The notes under the pieces: model-generated | Seen by the model: the letters and a program-made list of their open reading frames with translations, nothing else | Told to the model about the DNA's origin: nothing | Databases searched by the model: none | In this document: positions 47,701-58,341 of the stretch, one piece after another | Position numbering within the stretch: the stretch's first letter is position 1 | Layout of the letters: every line of letters begins with the position of its first letter | Made by a program: the position numbers and the translations under genes | Assembly: GCA_037447655.1 (NCBI GenBank) | Contig: JBBHKE010001281.1 | Coordinates: 243,498 to 307,497, forward strand | Direction: 5' to 3' | DNA length: 64,000 bases | Origin: Zygnema cylindricum | Taxonomy: Eukaryota; Streptophyta; Zygnematophyceae; Zygnematales; Zygnemataceae

Positions 47701-48827
47701 GGCCTAAAACGGGCCATTGGCAATAGAAAAGAAAGTTAGATGAGTTCTTGACAGGATTAAGATTTACTAGATTTAGTTCAGATCATTCAGTATATGTGAT
47801 GTGTGGTGATATTCCTGATGAGGTGATATTTATTGCTGTGTATGTTGATGATTTCTTGCTAATTAGTAGGAACAAAGAAGGAATTGCTAGAGTAAAACAC
47901 GCTCTTAGTTCAAAATTTGAAATGAAGGATTTGGGTGAGGCTAAATACATTCTTGGCATACAAGTTGAAAGAGATAGAGAAAAGAAAATCATTAGGCTAA
48001 CTCAAAAAGTAGCGAAAGGAAACATGTTGGACAAATTTGGTTTGACTAATGCCAAAGGTTGTGCAACCTCTATGGATTATAAGCAAAAACTTGAAGGAAT
48101 GGAGCATGAGTTTGGAGTCATAATAGATGAGGAACTGAGTATAGAAGAACAAAAATTTATGTTCAAAATACCTAAGAGATAAGTAGTAGGAAGTCTGATT
48201 TACTTCATGAATTCTACTAGGCACGATATAGCTGCAGCTGTTGGTGTGTTGAGTAGAAGTTTAAAAAATCAACGAAAGAGAGATTGTGAGGTATAAAAAA
48301 TGGTCTTAAGATATCTTGTTGGTACTAGAAATCTTTGGCTTTCTTTGGGAGGGGACAAGGTTGGCATTAACACTGGGAGTGATGCTAGCAATGGTGATGT
48401 GCCTAGTAGGAAGTCTACAAAAGGGTAAGTCATTCAGATTGGAAGTGGAACTTGTAGTTGGAGTAGTAAACTTCAAAAGATCACGGCACAATAGACTATG
48501 GAAGGTGAATACATGGCTGCGAGTGCAGCCTTGAAAGAGCTGCTATGGATTAAGGCGTTTCTTGAAGAATTGGTTTGTACGCAACACGCGACACAAATAA
48601 TATGGTGCGACAATCAGGCAACGATTTCGGTGGCTACAAACCTAAGTCACCATTTAAAGAGCAAACATATGGACATTCGGCTACATTTAGTACAAGAGAA
48701 AGTATTTGCAAAAGTGGTCAAACTTTGTTATTTGCCTGATGAGAAAATGGTTGCCAACATGTTGATAAAAGCACTTCCCGATCGTAAGTTGGAGGACTCC
48801 AGAAAAGCATGTGGTCTAAGTGAGTAA
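44595..48827 (+). pseudogene. Gag-pol of family-2 copia element, broken
   Basis: Domains in order: an LTR-encoded Ser/Ala/Pro leader (44595-44743); gag (44751-45254, FDGTDFLYWEDM); a CCHC knuckle (about 45402-45443, CYYCDEKGHVFRMC); protease with intact DSGASSHIC (about 45649); a pre-integrase domain (WHKRLGHVNYDRLEKM, with one zinc-ligand Cys replaced by Phe, CNGF); integrase (CDNGGKYIS and SPEQNDVSERMNRT); RT (VKTAFLHGDLDEV, YVDDFLLISRN near 47840); and RNase H (48498-48827, MDIRLHLVQEK). A TAG at 44745-44747 separates leader and gag, and further stops or frameshifts occur at about 45254, 45903, 46222, 46657, 46760, 47012, 47647 and 48180. The order PR-INT-RT-RH confirms Ty1/copia. It cannot be expressed intact. 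Confidence 0.88.
44747..44761 (+). promoter_or_regulatory. Primer-binding site complementary to tRNA-iMet anticodon arm
   Basis: GGTTATGGGCCCACC follows the LTR directly. It is the full complement of the anticodon stem-loop segment GGTGGGCCCATAACC of plant initiator tRNA-Met as I know it, rather than of the tRNA 3' end. It also encodes gag residues (VMGPP). Identical or near-identical sites are at 53013-53027 and 63546-63560. Confidence 0.8.
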
Positions 48828-48849
48828 GTCTTCTAAAGCTTAAGGGGAG

Positions 48850-49536
48850 TATTGAAAAGTAAGCTTTGGCAAGTCATAGAAATTAGTGTAGGACTTAGAA
48901 TATTTTTGGAATACCAATTATTCAATATTGACCAAATTTAGTGTGGAATTTTTTGTAGTATCTACAGGAATAGTTATCTTTAATTAAATTAGTGAGTAGG
49001 GCCGCCAATGAATGTAGACGTGATAAGAATCACCCGGATTTTTAGGGTATAGATATTGTTAGTGAATAATTCAAGTCCAAACACTTAGATTCTTGTCACT
49101 AGAGTGTCCTATGAACCTTGTACATACATTTTAGATATTTCGAAGATCTTTAGTGTATTTAATTCAATTAGAAATGATCAGTTTCATACAGAATGTACAT
49201 TCTACATAGAGTTTAAGGAAATGAGAGCACTAAGTGCAGTTTAAGGTGTTTTGTGCTATATTGTCTTTGATATGATTGTAGTACACGTTTGTTTGGTTGA
49301 AAGACCTCTTACATTTGAAGTTATATATCTTACAATATTGATCTAGTCTGATAGGTATTCCTCTTTGGGTTTGCTTCCGCTAACTTGTCTGATAATGACT
49401 CAGCTCTTGCTGCAAGTGCTCCTATTAGCCCTAGTGCTCCACCTGCTCCTCCAGGGACGAATATCCCAGCTGATGCAAGTGTGACTCCTAGTGGGAGTGG
49501 ATCACAGCCGAGTCAAAATGCCCATGGCCTACAACA
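48850..49536 (+). repeat. 3' LTR (LTR C) of the inner family-2 element
   Basis: 687 bp, TATTGAAAAGTAAGC to CTACAACA, preceded by the purine run AAGGGGAG. The leader start codon is TTG here instead of ATG. Confidence 0.85.
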
Positions 49537-50177
49537 TGAATTGCACTAGGCTCCATTTAGCTGCAGCTGTAGGTGTATTGAGCAAAAGTCTGCAAAATCC
49601 ACGAAAGAGAGAATGAGGGTAGCAAAAAGGGTTTTAAAGTAACTTGTTGGGACTATAAATCTTTGGCTTTCATTGGGAGGGGACAAGGTTAGCATTAATA
49701 CTTGGAGTGATGCTAGCTATGGCGATGTGCCTAGTAGAAAGTCTACAACTGGGTATGTTATTCAGATTGGAAGTGGAACTTGTAGTTGGAGTAGTAAACT
49801 TCAAAAAGTCACGGCTCAATCTACTATGGAAGCCGAATACAGGGCTGCGAGCGCAGCCTTGAAAGAGCTGATATGGATTAAGATATTTCTTGAAGAATTG
49901 GGTTTAACACAACACTAGACACAAATAAAGAGGTGCGACAATCATACAGCCATTTATGTGGCTACAAACACAAGTCACCATTTTAAGATTAAGCATATGG
50001 ACATTTGGTTACATTTGGTACGAGAAAAGGTATTTGCAAAAGTGGTAAAACTTTGCTATTTGCCTGATGAGAAAATGGTTGCGGACATGTAAACAAATGC
50101 CCTTCTATCTCCTAAGTAAGAGTACTGCAGAAAAGCATGTAGTCTAAGTGAGTAAGTCTTCTAAAGCTTTAGGGGAA
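49537..50177 (+). pseudogene. RNase H remainder of the outer family-2 element
   Basis: It continues the outer pol from the TGAAT duplication: a CTRL...AAAVGVLSKSL run, NTWSDASYGDVPSRKSTTGY, STMEAEYRAASAALKELIWI, then the pol C-terminus with stops, ending in a purine run (AGGGGAA) before LTR D. Confidence 0.85.
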
Positions 50178-50866
50178 TATTGAAAAGTAAGCTTTTGTAA
50201 GTCTTAGAAATTTGAGTCTAGGACTTACAATATTTTTGGAATACAAACTGTTCAATATTGACCATAGTTAGTGTGGATTTTTGTATTATCTACACGAAGT
50301 GATATCTTTAAGTTAATTAGTGTGTAGGGGCGCCAATGACTGTAGACGCGATAAGAATCACCCGGATTTTTAGGTTATAGATATTGTTAGTGGACAATTC
50401 TGGTCCAAACACTTAGATTTTTGTCAGTAGGGTGTCAAGTGAACCATGTACATACGTTTTAGATGTTTTCTAGATCTTTTAGATATTTTCTAGATCTTTT
50501 GAGTATTTAGTTGAATTAGGATTTATCAATTCAATACAGAATGTACATTCTACACAAGAATTAAGGAAACGAGAGCACTGAGTGCAGTTTAAGGTGTTTT
50601 ATGCTATATTGTCTCTAATTTGCTAGTAGTACATGTTTGTTTGGTTGAAATACCTTTTTCGTTTGGAGTTACATATCTTACACTATAGATCTAATCTTAT
50701 AGGCATTTCTCTTTGGGTTTGCTTCCGCTAACATATCTGATAATGGCTTGGCTCCTATTGCAAGTGCTCGTATTAGCCCTAGTGCTCCACCTGCTCCTGC
50801 TGGTGCAAGTGTGACTCCTAGTGGGAGTGGATCACAACCGAGTCTTAATGCCTATGACCTTCAACA
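50178..50866 (+). mobile_element. Family-2 copia LTR (LTR D), 3' LTR of the outer element
   Basis: 689 bp, TATTGAAAAGTAAGC to GACCTTCAACA; directly followed by the 40-bp satellite. The leader start codon is ATA here. The pentamer after it (AGTGT) does not match the one before LTR A (GGGAG), in keeping with a recombined structure. Confidence 0.85.
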
Positions 50867-51962
50867 AGTGTTTGTGTAATTTAAATACCAATTCATGTTA
50901 GCGCTAAAATTTTATGTAATTAGATAGCAATTCCTCTTATCGCTAACAATTTGTATAATTTAGATAACAATTCATGTTAGCACTAACAGTCTGCGTAATT
51001 TAAATAACAATTGTTATTAGCTCTAACAGTTTGTGTTATTTAGATAACAATTCTTGTTAGCGCTAACAGTTTGTTTAAGTTAGGTACCATTTATTGTTAG
51101 CGCTAATAGTTAATGTAACTAAGATAATTATTCCTGTTAGCGCTAACAATTTGTGTAAGTTAGGTAACAATTACCGTTAGCGCTAAGTGTTTGTGTAATT
51201 TAGATAAAAATTCTTGTTAGCTCTAATAGTTTGTGTATGTTAGATAACAATTCCAGTTAGCCGTAACAAATTGTGTAACTTAGGAAATAATTACTGTTAG
51301 CGCTAACAGTTTGTGTAATTTAGGTAACAATTCTTGTTAGCGCTAACATTTTGTTTTATTAAAATAACCATTTTTGTTAGCGCTAAAAATTAGTGTAATT
51401 TAGATAACCATTCTTGTTAGCGCTAATAGTTTGTGTATTTTAGATAAAAATTCATGTTTGCGCTAATTATTTGTGTAATTTAGATAAAAATTCATGTTAG
51501 CGCTAACAGTTTGTGTAATTTAGGTAACAATTCCTGTTAGCGCTAATCGTTTGTGTAATTTAGATAACGATTCTTGTTAGCGCTAACAGTTTTGTGTAAT
51601 TTAGATAACATTTCCTAATATCTTTAATAGTATGTGTATTTTTAATTAAGAATTCCTATTAGCGCTAAAAGTTTGTGTAAATTAGGTAACAATTCCTGTT
51701 AACGCTAACAGTTTGTGTAATTTAGATAACAATTTTTGTTAATGCTAACAGTTTGTGTAAGTTAGGTAACAATTACTGTTTGCGCTAAGAGTTTCTCTAA
51801 TTTAGATAACAATTCCTATAAGCGCTAACATTTTGTATAAGTTAGGTAAAAATTCCTATTAGGGCTAACACTTTTTGTAAGTTAAGTAATAATTCTTGTT
51901 GGAGCTGATAGTTTGTGTAAGTTAGGTAACAATTCCTTTTAGGGCTAACAATTTCTGTAAAT
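50867..51962. repeat. 40-bp satellite, left block (about 27 copies)
   Basis: The unit is the 12-bp palindrome GTTAGCGCTAAC, then AGTTTGTGTAA, then either TTTAGATAAC or GTTAGGTAAC, then AATTCCT/AATTCTT. The period is 40 bp, so every third unit realigns two 60-base rows. Units are diverged, often by several bases. Confidence 0.95.
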
Positions 51963-53012
51963 TGTTGAAATAATTAGTTTTATTGTGTTTTCTAGGTCTA
52001 AATTAATTAGCGGAAAATATACAAAGAAAATGTAAGCAGCCTGCCTCCATCTTTTCTCTCTCGCCCTGATACTTGTTGTAGCCACTGAAAGAGAGAGAGA
52101 GAGCGATGGAGCCATGGCTGCCTCAGCTCCATGGGAAGGACTAAAGAGTGACTTAAGTCACTCTGAACAAAAGGTTGAGTCCGGCAAGACTCGAACCCCC
52201 GACCGGCAGAGCGCGGCGTAGCCGTTATCTCTAACCGGTCTGTCGTAGAAATCCGTTAGGAGATATAGGGTTTGATTAGTATTTAAACTATTGTACTATA
52301 GAGAAATCATTTAACTGAAAATGTTTACGGCGTGCATAGATACAATTTGATAAAGTAAGAAGTACTATACTAATTTAAAACGTATATGGCGCATTTTGTC
52401 TCGACATCGAAACAAATATCGCGCAAGTATTTATTACGGCTGAGAAAACATTTCGTGTAAAATCTGACGGCGCACATCAGCGCCGAAATCCCGGAATGGT
52501 AACTTTGGAATTAAGTGACGTAACATGACTTGGCGCCACGTGGAGAGACGACATTTGCTCGCAGGAATTCCGAGGAACGTACGGACGAGTGGAAAATGGA
52601 CACGCGTCCACCTAACGGTCTTGTCGTACAGAGGCCGTAAAGAAAGTACATCGGCAGTAGTACTTTCTGGTTCTGTACACTGTTCTGATCGGTTTGTACA
52701 TGCAATAGATAGGGGCTGTGAGAAGAACTAGGAAAAACTAGGACTTAGGATAAATCAGGAAGATAGGCCTCTCTCTCTCTCTCAAAGTTTGTATAAATTG
52801 GCGTCTTTGCCCCTTTATAACTTATTGTGTGGTTGGGCGTTTTCAGAGATTTCTTTTCCTACGGACTGAAGGGAGTCTACGCTGCTTAGGGGTGCAGTTA
52901 GACTATCTGCTTGTCTGCTTGGGTAGCAGTGGTTTCCATTGAAAGTGGGTTAGTTAATAACTATCTACAGCCTTCCTGTATTATGTAGTCCAATGGAGGA
53001 CACAGAATTGCA
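51963..53012 (+). repeat. 5' LTR of family-1 copia element
   Basis: It contains an antisense tRNA-like module (about 52178-52250), a TGACGT motif and G-box CACGTG (52538-52543), and near its end the gag start codon (52993). Confidence 0.88.
52178..52250 (-). other. tRNA-like module in antisense inside the family-1 LTR
   Basis: On the minus strand a B-box-like GGTTCGAGTCT (52198-52188) preceded by a GGTTAGAG A-box-like run. The 3' LTR copy at 57510-57580 matches the Pol III B-box consensus exactly (GGTTCGAGTCC, 57528-57518). No complete cloverleaf is evident, so it is not a functional tRNA gene. Confidence 0.55.
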
Positions 53013-56000
53013 AGTTATGGGCCCACCCTCTAGGGTACCCAACTTCAATGGATTTGGGTTCATCTATTGGGGAGCCATGATGATGGGAGCTTTGTGAGAA
53101 AAACGATACTGGGGTATCGTCAGTGGACAAGTGAAATGTCCACCTTCAGAAACTCCACCAAGATTTGGAGGAGAAGGTTTCCTACAGCAACGGCTGCCTC
53201 AGCAGAGGAGGCAGATGATGGGGACAGTAGTGTGTCCAAAGAAGGGAAAGGGAAAGAGACACCCCTCACTCCTATTGCTACAGTACCGAGAGGGGCGAGC
53301 GTGAAGACTGCGGAGAAAGATACTCAAATGTGGGAGGATGTAAACATGGCTGCCAAGAACTTCATTCTGAGGCACCTCACTCAAGCGTTGGCCACCCCTC
53401 ATCTTCACATTTACAAGGCCGAGGACTTGTGGGTGAGTTTAGTGGAGATTTATAGAGCTGGAACTATTCACGAGCTTTGTTGGCTGAGCAAAAGCTAGTG
53501 AGTTACACTTACAAAGGAGGAAAGATGTTAGATTACTGTAATGATCTTTCTTGTTTGTATATGGAGATGGAAAGTGCCGGGTGGACAAGTACAATGACAA
53601 TAAAAGTTAACACACTCATCATGAAGTTACCAAATGAGTTTGAGAACACAGTGTACCGAGTACATGAATTGCCTGATAGTTCATGGAAATGGAACAAAGT
53701 GGTCAGGATGATACTTGTGCAGGAAAACACAATGGAGATTAAGAGAGGAGGAAAGAGCATTCACGCTCTAGCAACAAGAGGGGACCGATGGGGGAAGAAC
53801 CCGAAGAAACCTTACAGAGGGGAAAGAGATCATTTTGGGGGACGAAGGCCCCCAAAGGGTCTTTGTCACTTTTGCAAAAAACGTGGACACTTCATCGCAG
53901 ATTGTGTCAAGCTGTCGGAGCTGAGGCTCCAAGAGAATCGTGGAGGGGGTTCTTTCGGAGGGAAGAAAAAGGCGCTTGTGGTTATAAAAGTGATAGGAGA
54001 AACCGAGGATGAGTCCTCTAGGAAGGATGGAGAGCTTCTTCTTGACAAGAGTCTGGAGGAGAAGAAGATCCCTCGGAGACAAAAGTGTGCCCTTGGAGCA
54101 ATTTGGGAAGCTCCACAGGAAGGATGGATCATCGACTCACGTGCATCCATGCATATGTGTCGCGATAAAGAACACTTCACTAAGCTAAGAGAGATCCTTA
54201 CTGTAGAGATAGAGTATGGGGATGGAAGAGTGGTTACTAGAGATCTAGTGGGATCACTAGATCTGAAAGTCTTAGTGGAGGGTAAAACTTCTATACTTAC
54301 ATTCTCAAATGTACTCTACATCCCCCAGTTGAGTAAAAATCTTTTCTTTAAGTCTTTGCTAGATGACAAAGAGATTGATAACTTCACCAGAAAGGGAGTC
54401 TTTACAGCTAAGTATGGGGATAAAGTTTACTTCACGGCAGATAAAGGTAGCCAAGGAATGTTTAGGCTTAACTTGAGTAATGAAAAGAAGAATGCTTACT
54501 ATGTTGGTGTTCCTAAGGTGATGATTTGGCATAAGCGGTTGGGGCATGTGCATTTTGATAGGTTAAGGGAAATGAAAAAGCTTGGGGTAGTAGATGGCAT
54601 TCAGTTTGAGGATAATGAAATGATGGATGATTGTAGTGGTTGTGCTCAAGGTAAGGCTCACAGACTTCCCTTTCCCAAAGCCCCCACATTTAAAGGTGAG
54701 AAAGTGTTAGATTTGGTCCACACAGATATTTGGGGTCCGGCAAAAGTACCTTCAGTTGGAGGAAAGATGTTTATGATGACAATAACCGATGAATTGTCTA
54801 GATACTCTAGAGTCTACTTTTTGAAATCAAAGTCTCAAGCATAAACTTACTTCAAAGAATATAAAGCTCTGAGTGAGAAGTTGCATGAAACCCCCATTAA
54901 GAAGATAAGGAGTGATAATGGGGAGTTTGAGGAATATCTGAGAGATGAGGGAGTGCAACACCAGAAAACTAAACCATATAACCCGGAACAAAATGGGGTA
55001 GCTGAGAGGTTGAATCGAACACTAGGAGATAGTGCATGCAGTATGTTGGCAGACAAGAAAATAGGAAAGAGATTTTGGGCAGAAGCAATGAACTGTGCCA
55101 CCTACATTAAAAATAGAGTCCTTACCTCAGCTGTAAAGGGAGTGACACCTTATGAGAGATGGGTTGGAAGGAAACCAGATATCTCACACCCTAAAGTACT
55201 CGGTAGCCAAGTTTACAGCCTTGACACGGATAGGAAAAACTGGAAACTAGATGCTAAGGGAAAACCTGGATACTTTGTGGGATATGATGAGGATGTTAAG
55301 GGATATAGAGTATATGACTTAACAAAGAAAGATATCATTCTCGTTTAACACTTAGTTGTCATCGATGAAGGAAAGTCATTTGACCCCTTCAAATATACAA
55401 AGAAGATAAGAATCAGATTTGAGTCTGAAAGTGAGGAGATCTCGGTTGTTCCCGAAAGGGACATGAGTGAAACCATGATTACAGATTCAAGGGAGATCCA
55501 AGATACGGGATACTCACCGGAAACCTCACAAACTCCTATGGACTACGAGGAGATAGAAGAAGCGGGACAAGAACCGGTTTCCATGGAATGGGAGCTGATA
55601 TAACAGTGAGAAAAAATCCAAGACTCCCATCCATTCCAGCTTCGGAGTTTGAGGGAGGAAGGAGGAGTAGGAAAAGATTACAGGAAAAACAAGCCGCTCA
55701 TAAGGTAACTAAGCTATCTCACCCTGATGAGCCTCAGTCTTACTCGGAGGTTGTGAATAGCCCAGAGAAAGAAAGATGGATTAGAGCCATAAATGATGAG
55801 ATGGCTTCTATCATGGAAGCAAATACTTGGGAACTAGCGGATTGTCCTCTAGACAGAAAACCTATTGGGTGTAAATGGGTATTTAAACTAAAACTAAACC
55901 CAAATAATACCATTGAGAGATATAAGGCTCGATTGGTAGCAAAGGGGTTCACCCAAAAGGAGGGGATTGACTATGAGGAGACCTTTGCTCTAGTTGTTCG

Positions 56001-57290
56001 GTTCCCATCAGTAAGGATCCTCCTCAGTCTTGCTGCAGCGCAAGACATGGAAATCCACCAGATGGACATTAAGACCGGATTTCTAAATGGTGAGTTAGAG
56101 GAAGAAATTTTCATGAGACAACCCAAGGGGTTCCTGGAAGAAGGATAAGAGAGCGAAGTCTACAAGCTCATAAAGTCCTTATATGGACTAAAGCTTACCG
56201 ATCGGGGATATATCCATATGAGCTCATACCATTTTATCTATATGTTTCAAGATGAGAATGGTGTCATTTTTATTGCAATTTATGGGGATGATCTGTTTGT
56301 GCTGAGTAAGTCTTTGGAGAAGATCAATAGACTAAAGAAAGATCTTAGGGGCAGATTTGATATGAAGGATTTAGGGGAGGCAAAATATATTTTGGGAATC
56401 CAAATGGAGAGAGATACGGGGAAGAAGATTGTCAGAATTACTCAGAAAGAAGCAATAGGTAATATGCTTGAGAAATTCCAGATGGAAAATGCTAACATTT
56501 GTACCACTCCCATGGACTTGAAAAAACAAAGTGATGCGAGTATAGAAGGAGGAGTGATGATCTTAGATGATCAGATGAGTCGAGATGAGAGAGAGTTTAT
56601 GAAGTCTATCCCTTATAGACAGGTCGTAGGAAGTTTAATCTATTTTATGAATTGTACCAGGCCGGACATAGCGGCAGCAGTTGGAGTACTCAGTAGGAGT
56701 CTTAATGATCCTAGGAAGAGAGATTGGGAAGCAACTAAGAGAGTCATGAGATATCTGGTACGAACTAGAGAGTTATGGCTACATTTGGGAGGGGAGCACA
56801 CTAACATCACTACTTGGAGTGACGCCAGTTATGGGGACGCACCTATGAGACGATGCACTTCTGGGTATGTGTTCTATGTTGGAGAAGGTGCTTGCTGTTG
56901 GAGCAGTAAGCAACAAGAGGAGGTTGCTCAGTCCACTATGGAGGCAGAGTACATGGCCTCTTGTTCTGCTGTTAAAGAGTTGATGTGGGTCAAGTCCTTG
57001 CTGCAAGAACTAGGGTATATGAATGAGGGAGTGCATGAAGTGTTTTGTGATAATCAAGCGGCCATAGCAATTGCAGCCAATCTAAAACATCATTATAAGG
57101 CTAAACATATGGACATAAGATTAAGTTTTGTAAGAGAAAAAGTGTAGAATAAAATAGTAAATCTTGTATATAGATCTGATGTGGAAATGGTGGCTGACAT
57201 GAGGACTAATCTTGTGCCCTCTCCAAAGTTGAAATATTGCAGTGAAAAGTGTGGATTAAAAGAAAAGTTAAAATTAGACTAGAAAATAAC
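52993..57290 (+). pseudogene. Gag-pol of family-1 copia element, broken
   Basis: Gag opens at ATG 52993 inside the LTR (MEDTELQ), crosses the primer-binding site, and is then frame-broken (a TGA near 53096 and shifts before 53498). The frame 53477-54844 carries the rest of gag, a CCHC knuckle (CHFCKKRGHFIADC), protease with DSRAS where DSGAS is expected, a pre-integrase domain (WHKRLGHVHFDRL...CSGCAQGK) and the first integrase Asp (LVHTDIWGP). A TAA at 54842 interrupts integrase, which resumes with SDNGEF and EQNGVAERLNRT (54881-55348). RT lies in 55588-56148 and 56218-57147, with YGDD in place of YVDD and a deletion after SLYGLK. RNase H (TTWSDASYGD, STMEAEYMAS, DNQAAIAIA) ends near 57147, with a TAG at 57146-57148. 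Confidence 0.9.
53013..53027 (+). promoter_or_regulatory. Primer-binding site, family 1
   Basis: AGTTATGGGCCCACC, directly after the LTR's terminal CA. 14 of 15 bases are complementary to the tRNA-iMet anticodon arm. It is read in frame by gag. Confidence 0.75.
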
Positions 57291-57295
57291 GGGAG

Positions 57296-58341
57296 TGTTG
57301 AAATAATTAGTTTTATTGTATTTTCTAGGTCTAAATTAATTAGCGGAAAACATACAAAGAAAATGTAGGCAGCCTGCCTCCATCTCTTCTCTCTCGCCCC
57401 CATACTTGTTGTAGTCACTGAAGGAGAGAGAGAGCGATGAAGCCATGGCTGCCTCAGCTCCATGGGAAGGACTAAAGAGTGGCTTAAGTCACTCTCAACA
57501 AAAGATTGAGTCCGGCAGGACTCGAACCCCCGACCAGCTGAGCGCGGCGTAGCCGTTAGCTCTAACTGGTCTGTCGTAGAAATCCGTTAGGAGATATAGG
57601 GTTTGATTAGTATTTAAACTATTGTACAATACATAAACCATTTAACTGAAAATGTTTACTGCATACATAGATACAGTTTGATAAAGTACGAAGTACTATA
57701 CTAATTTGAAACGTATATCGCGCATTTTGTTTCGACATCGAAACAAATATCGCGCAAATATTTATTACGGCTGAGATAACATTTCGTGTCAAATCTGACG
57801 GCGCACATCAGCGCCGAAATCCCGGAATGGTAACTATGGCATTTAGTGACGTGGCATGACCTGGCGCCACGTGGAGAGACGACATTTGGTCGCAAGAATT
57901 CCGAGGAACGTAGGGACGAGTGGAAAATGGACACGCGTCCACCTAATCGTCTTGTCGTTCAAAGGACGTACAGAAAGTACATTGACAGTAGTACTTTCTG
58001 GTACTCTAAAGTGTTCTGATTGGTTCGTACATGCAGTAGATAGGGGATGTGGAAGGAACTAGGAAAAACTAGGACTTAGGAAAAATCAGGAAGATAGTCC
58101 TCTCTCTCTCTCAGAGTTTGTACAAATTGGCATCTTTGCCACCCTATAACTTATCGCCTGGTTGGGCGTTTTCAGAGATTTCTTTTTCTACGGACTGAAG
58201 GAAGTTCAGGCTGCACAAGGGTGCAATTAGATTGTCTGCTTTTTTGCTTGGGTAGCTGTGGTTTCCATTGAAAGTGGGTTAGTTAATAACTATCTAGAGG
58301 CTTCCTGTATTCTATTCTCCAATCGAGGACACAGAATTGCA
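57296..58341 (+). repeat. 3' LTR of family-1 copia element
   Basis: G-box at 57868-57873 and an antisense tRNA-like module at 57510-57580. The gag start codon is ATC here (CAATCGAGG), consistent with no coding constraint on the 3' copy. Confidence 0.88.

Larger units (their letters stand above)
44063..49536 (+). mobile_element. Complete but decayed family-2 Ty1/copia retrotransposon
   Basis: 5' LTR 44063-44746, internal region 44747-48849, 3' LTR 48850-49536, with a perfect 5-bp duplication TGAAT (44058-44062 and 49537-49541). The inner element interrupts a Met-Asn-Cys codon run of the outer element's pol, which reads in frame if it is removed. The primer-binding site GGTTATGGGCCCACC follows the 5' LTR directly. 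The first 250 bp of the two LTRs differ at roughly one base in ten by eye, so the insertion is old. Confidence 0.9.
51963..58341 (+). mobile_element. Complete but decayed family-1 Ty1/copia retrotransposon in the satellite
   Basis: 5' LTR 51963-53012 (1050 bp), internal 53013-57295, 3' LTR 57296-58341 (1046 bp). LTRs run TGTTGAAATAATTAG to CACAGAATTGCA. The primer-binding site follows the 5' LTR, and a purine run (AACGGGAG) precedes the 3' LTR. Satellite lies on both sides. The flanking pentamers TAAAT and AAAGT agree at only three positions, so the target duplication is eroded or ends were exchanged. LTRs differ by several percent by eye. Confidence 0.9.

Noticed and set aside
52178-52250. 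tRNA gene on the minus strand
   Set aside because: A- and B-box-like words are present but no consistent acceptor stem or full cloverleaf. It repeats in every LTR copy, so it is an LTR module.
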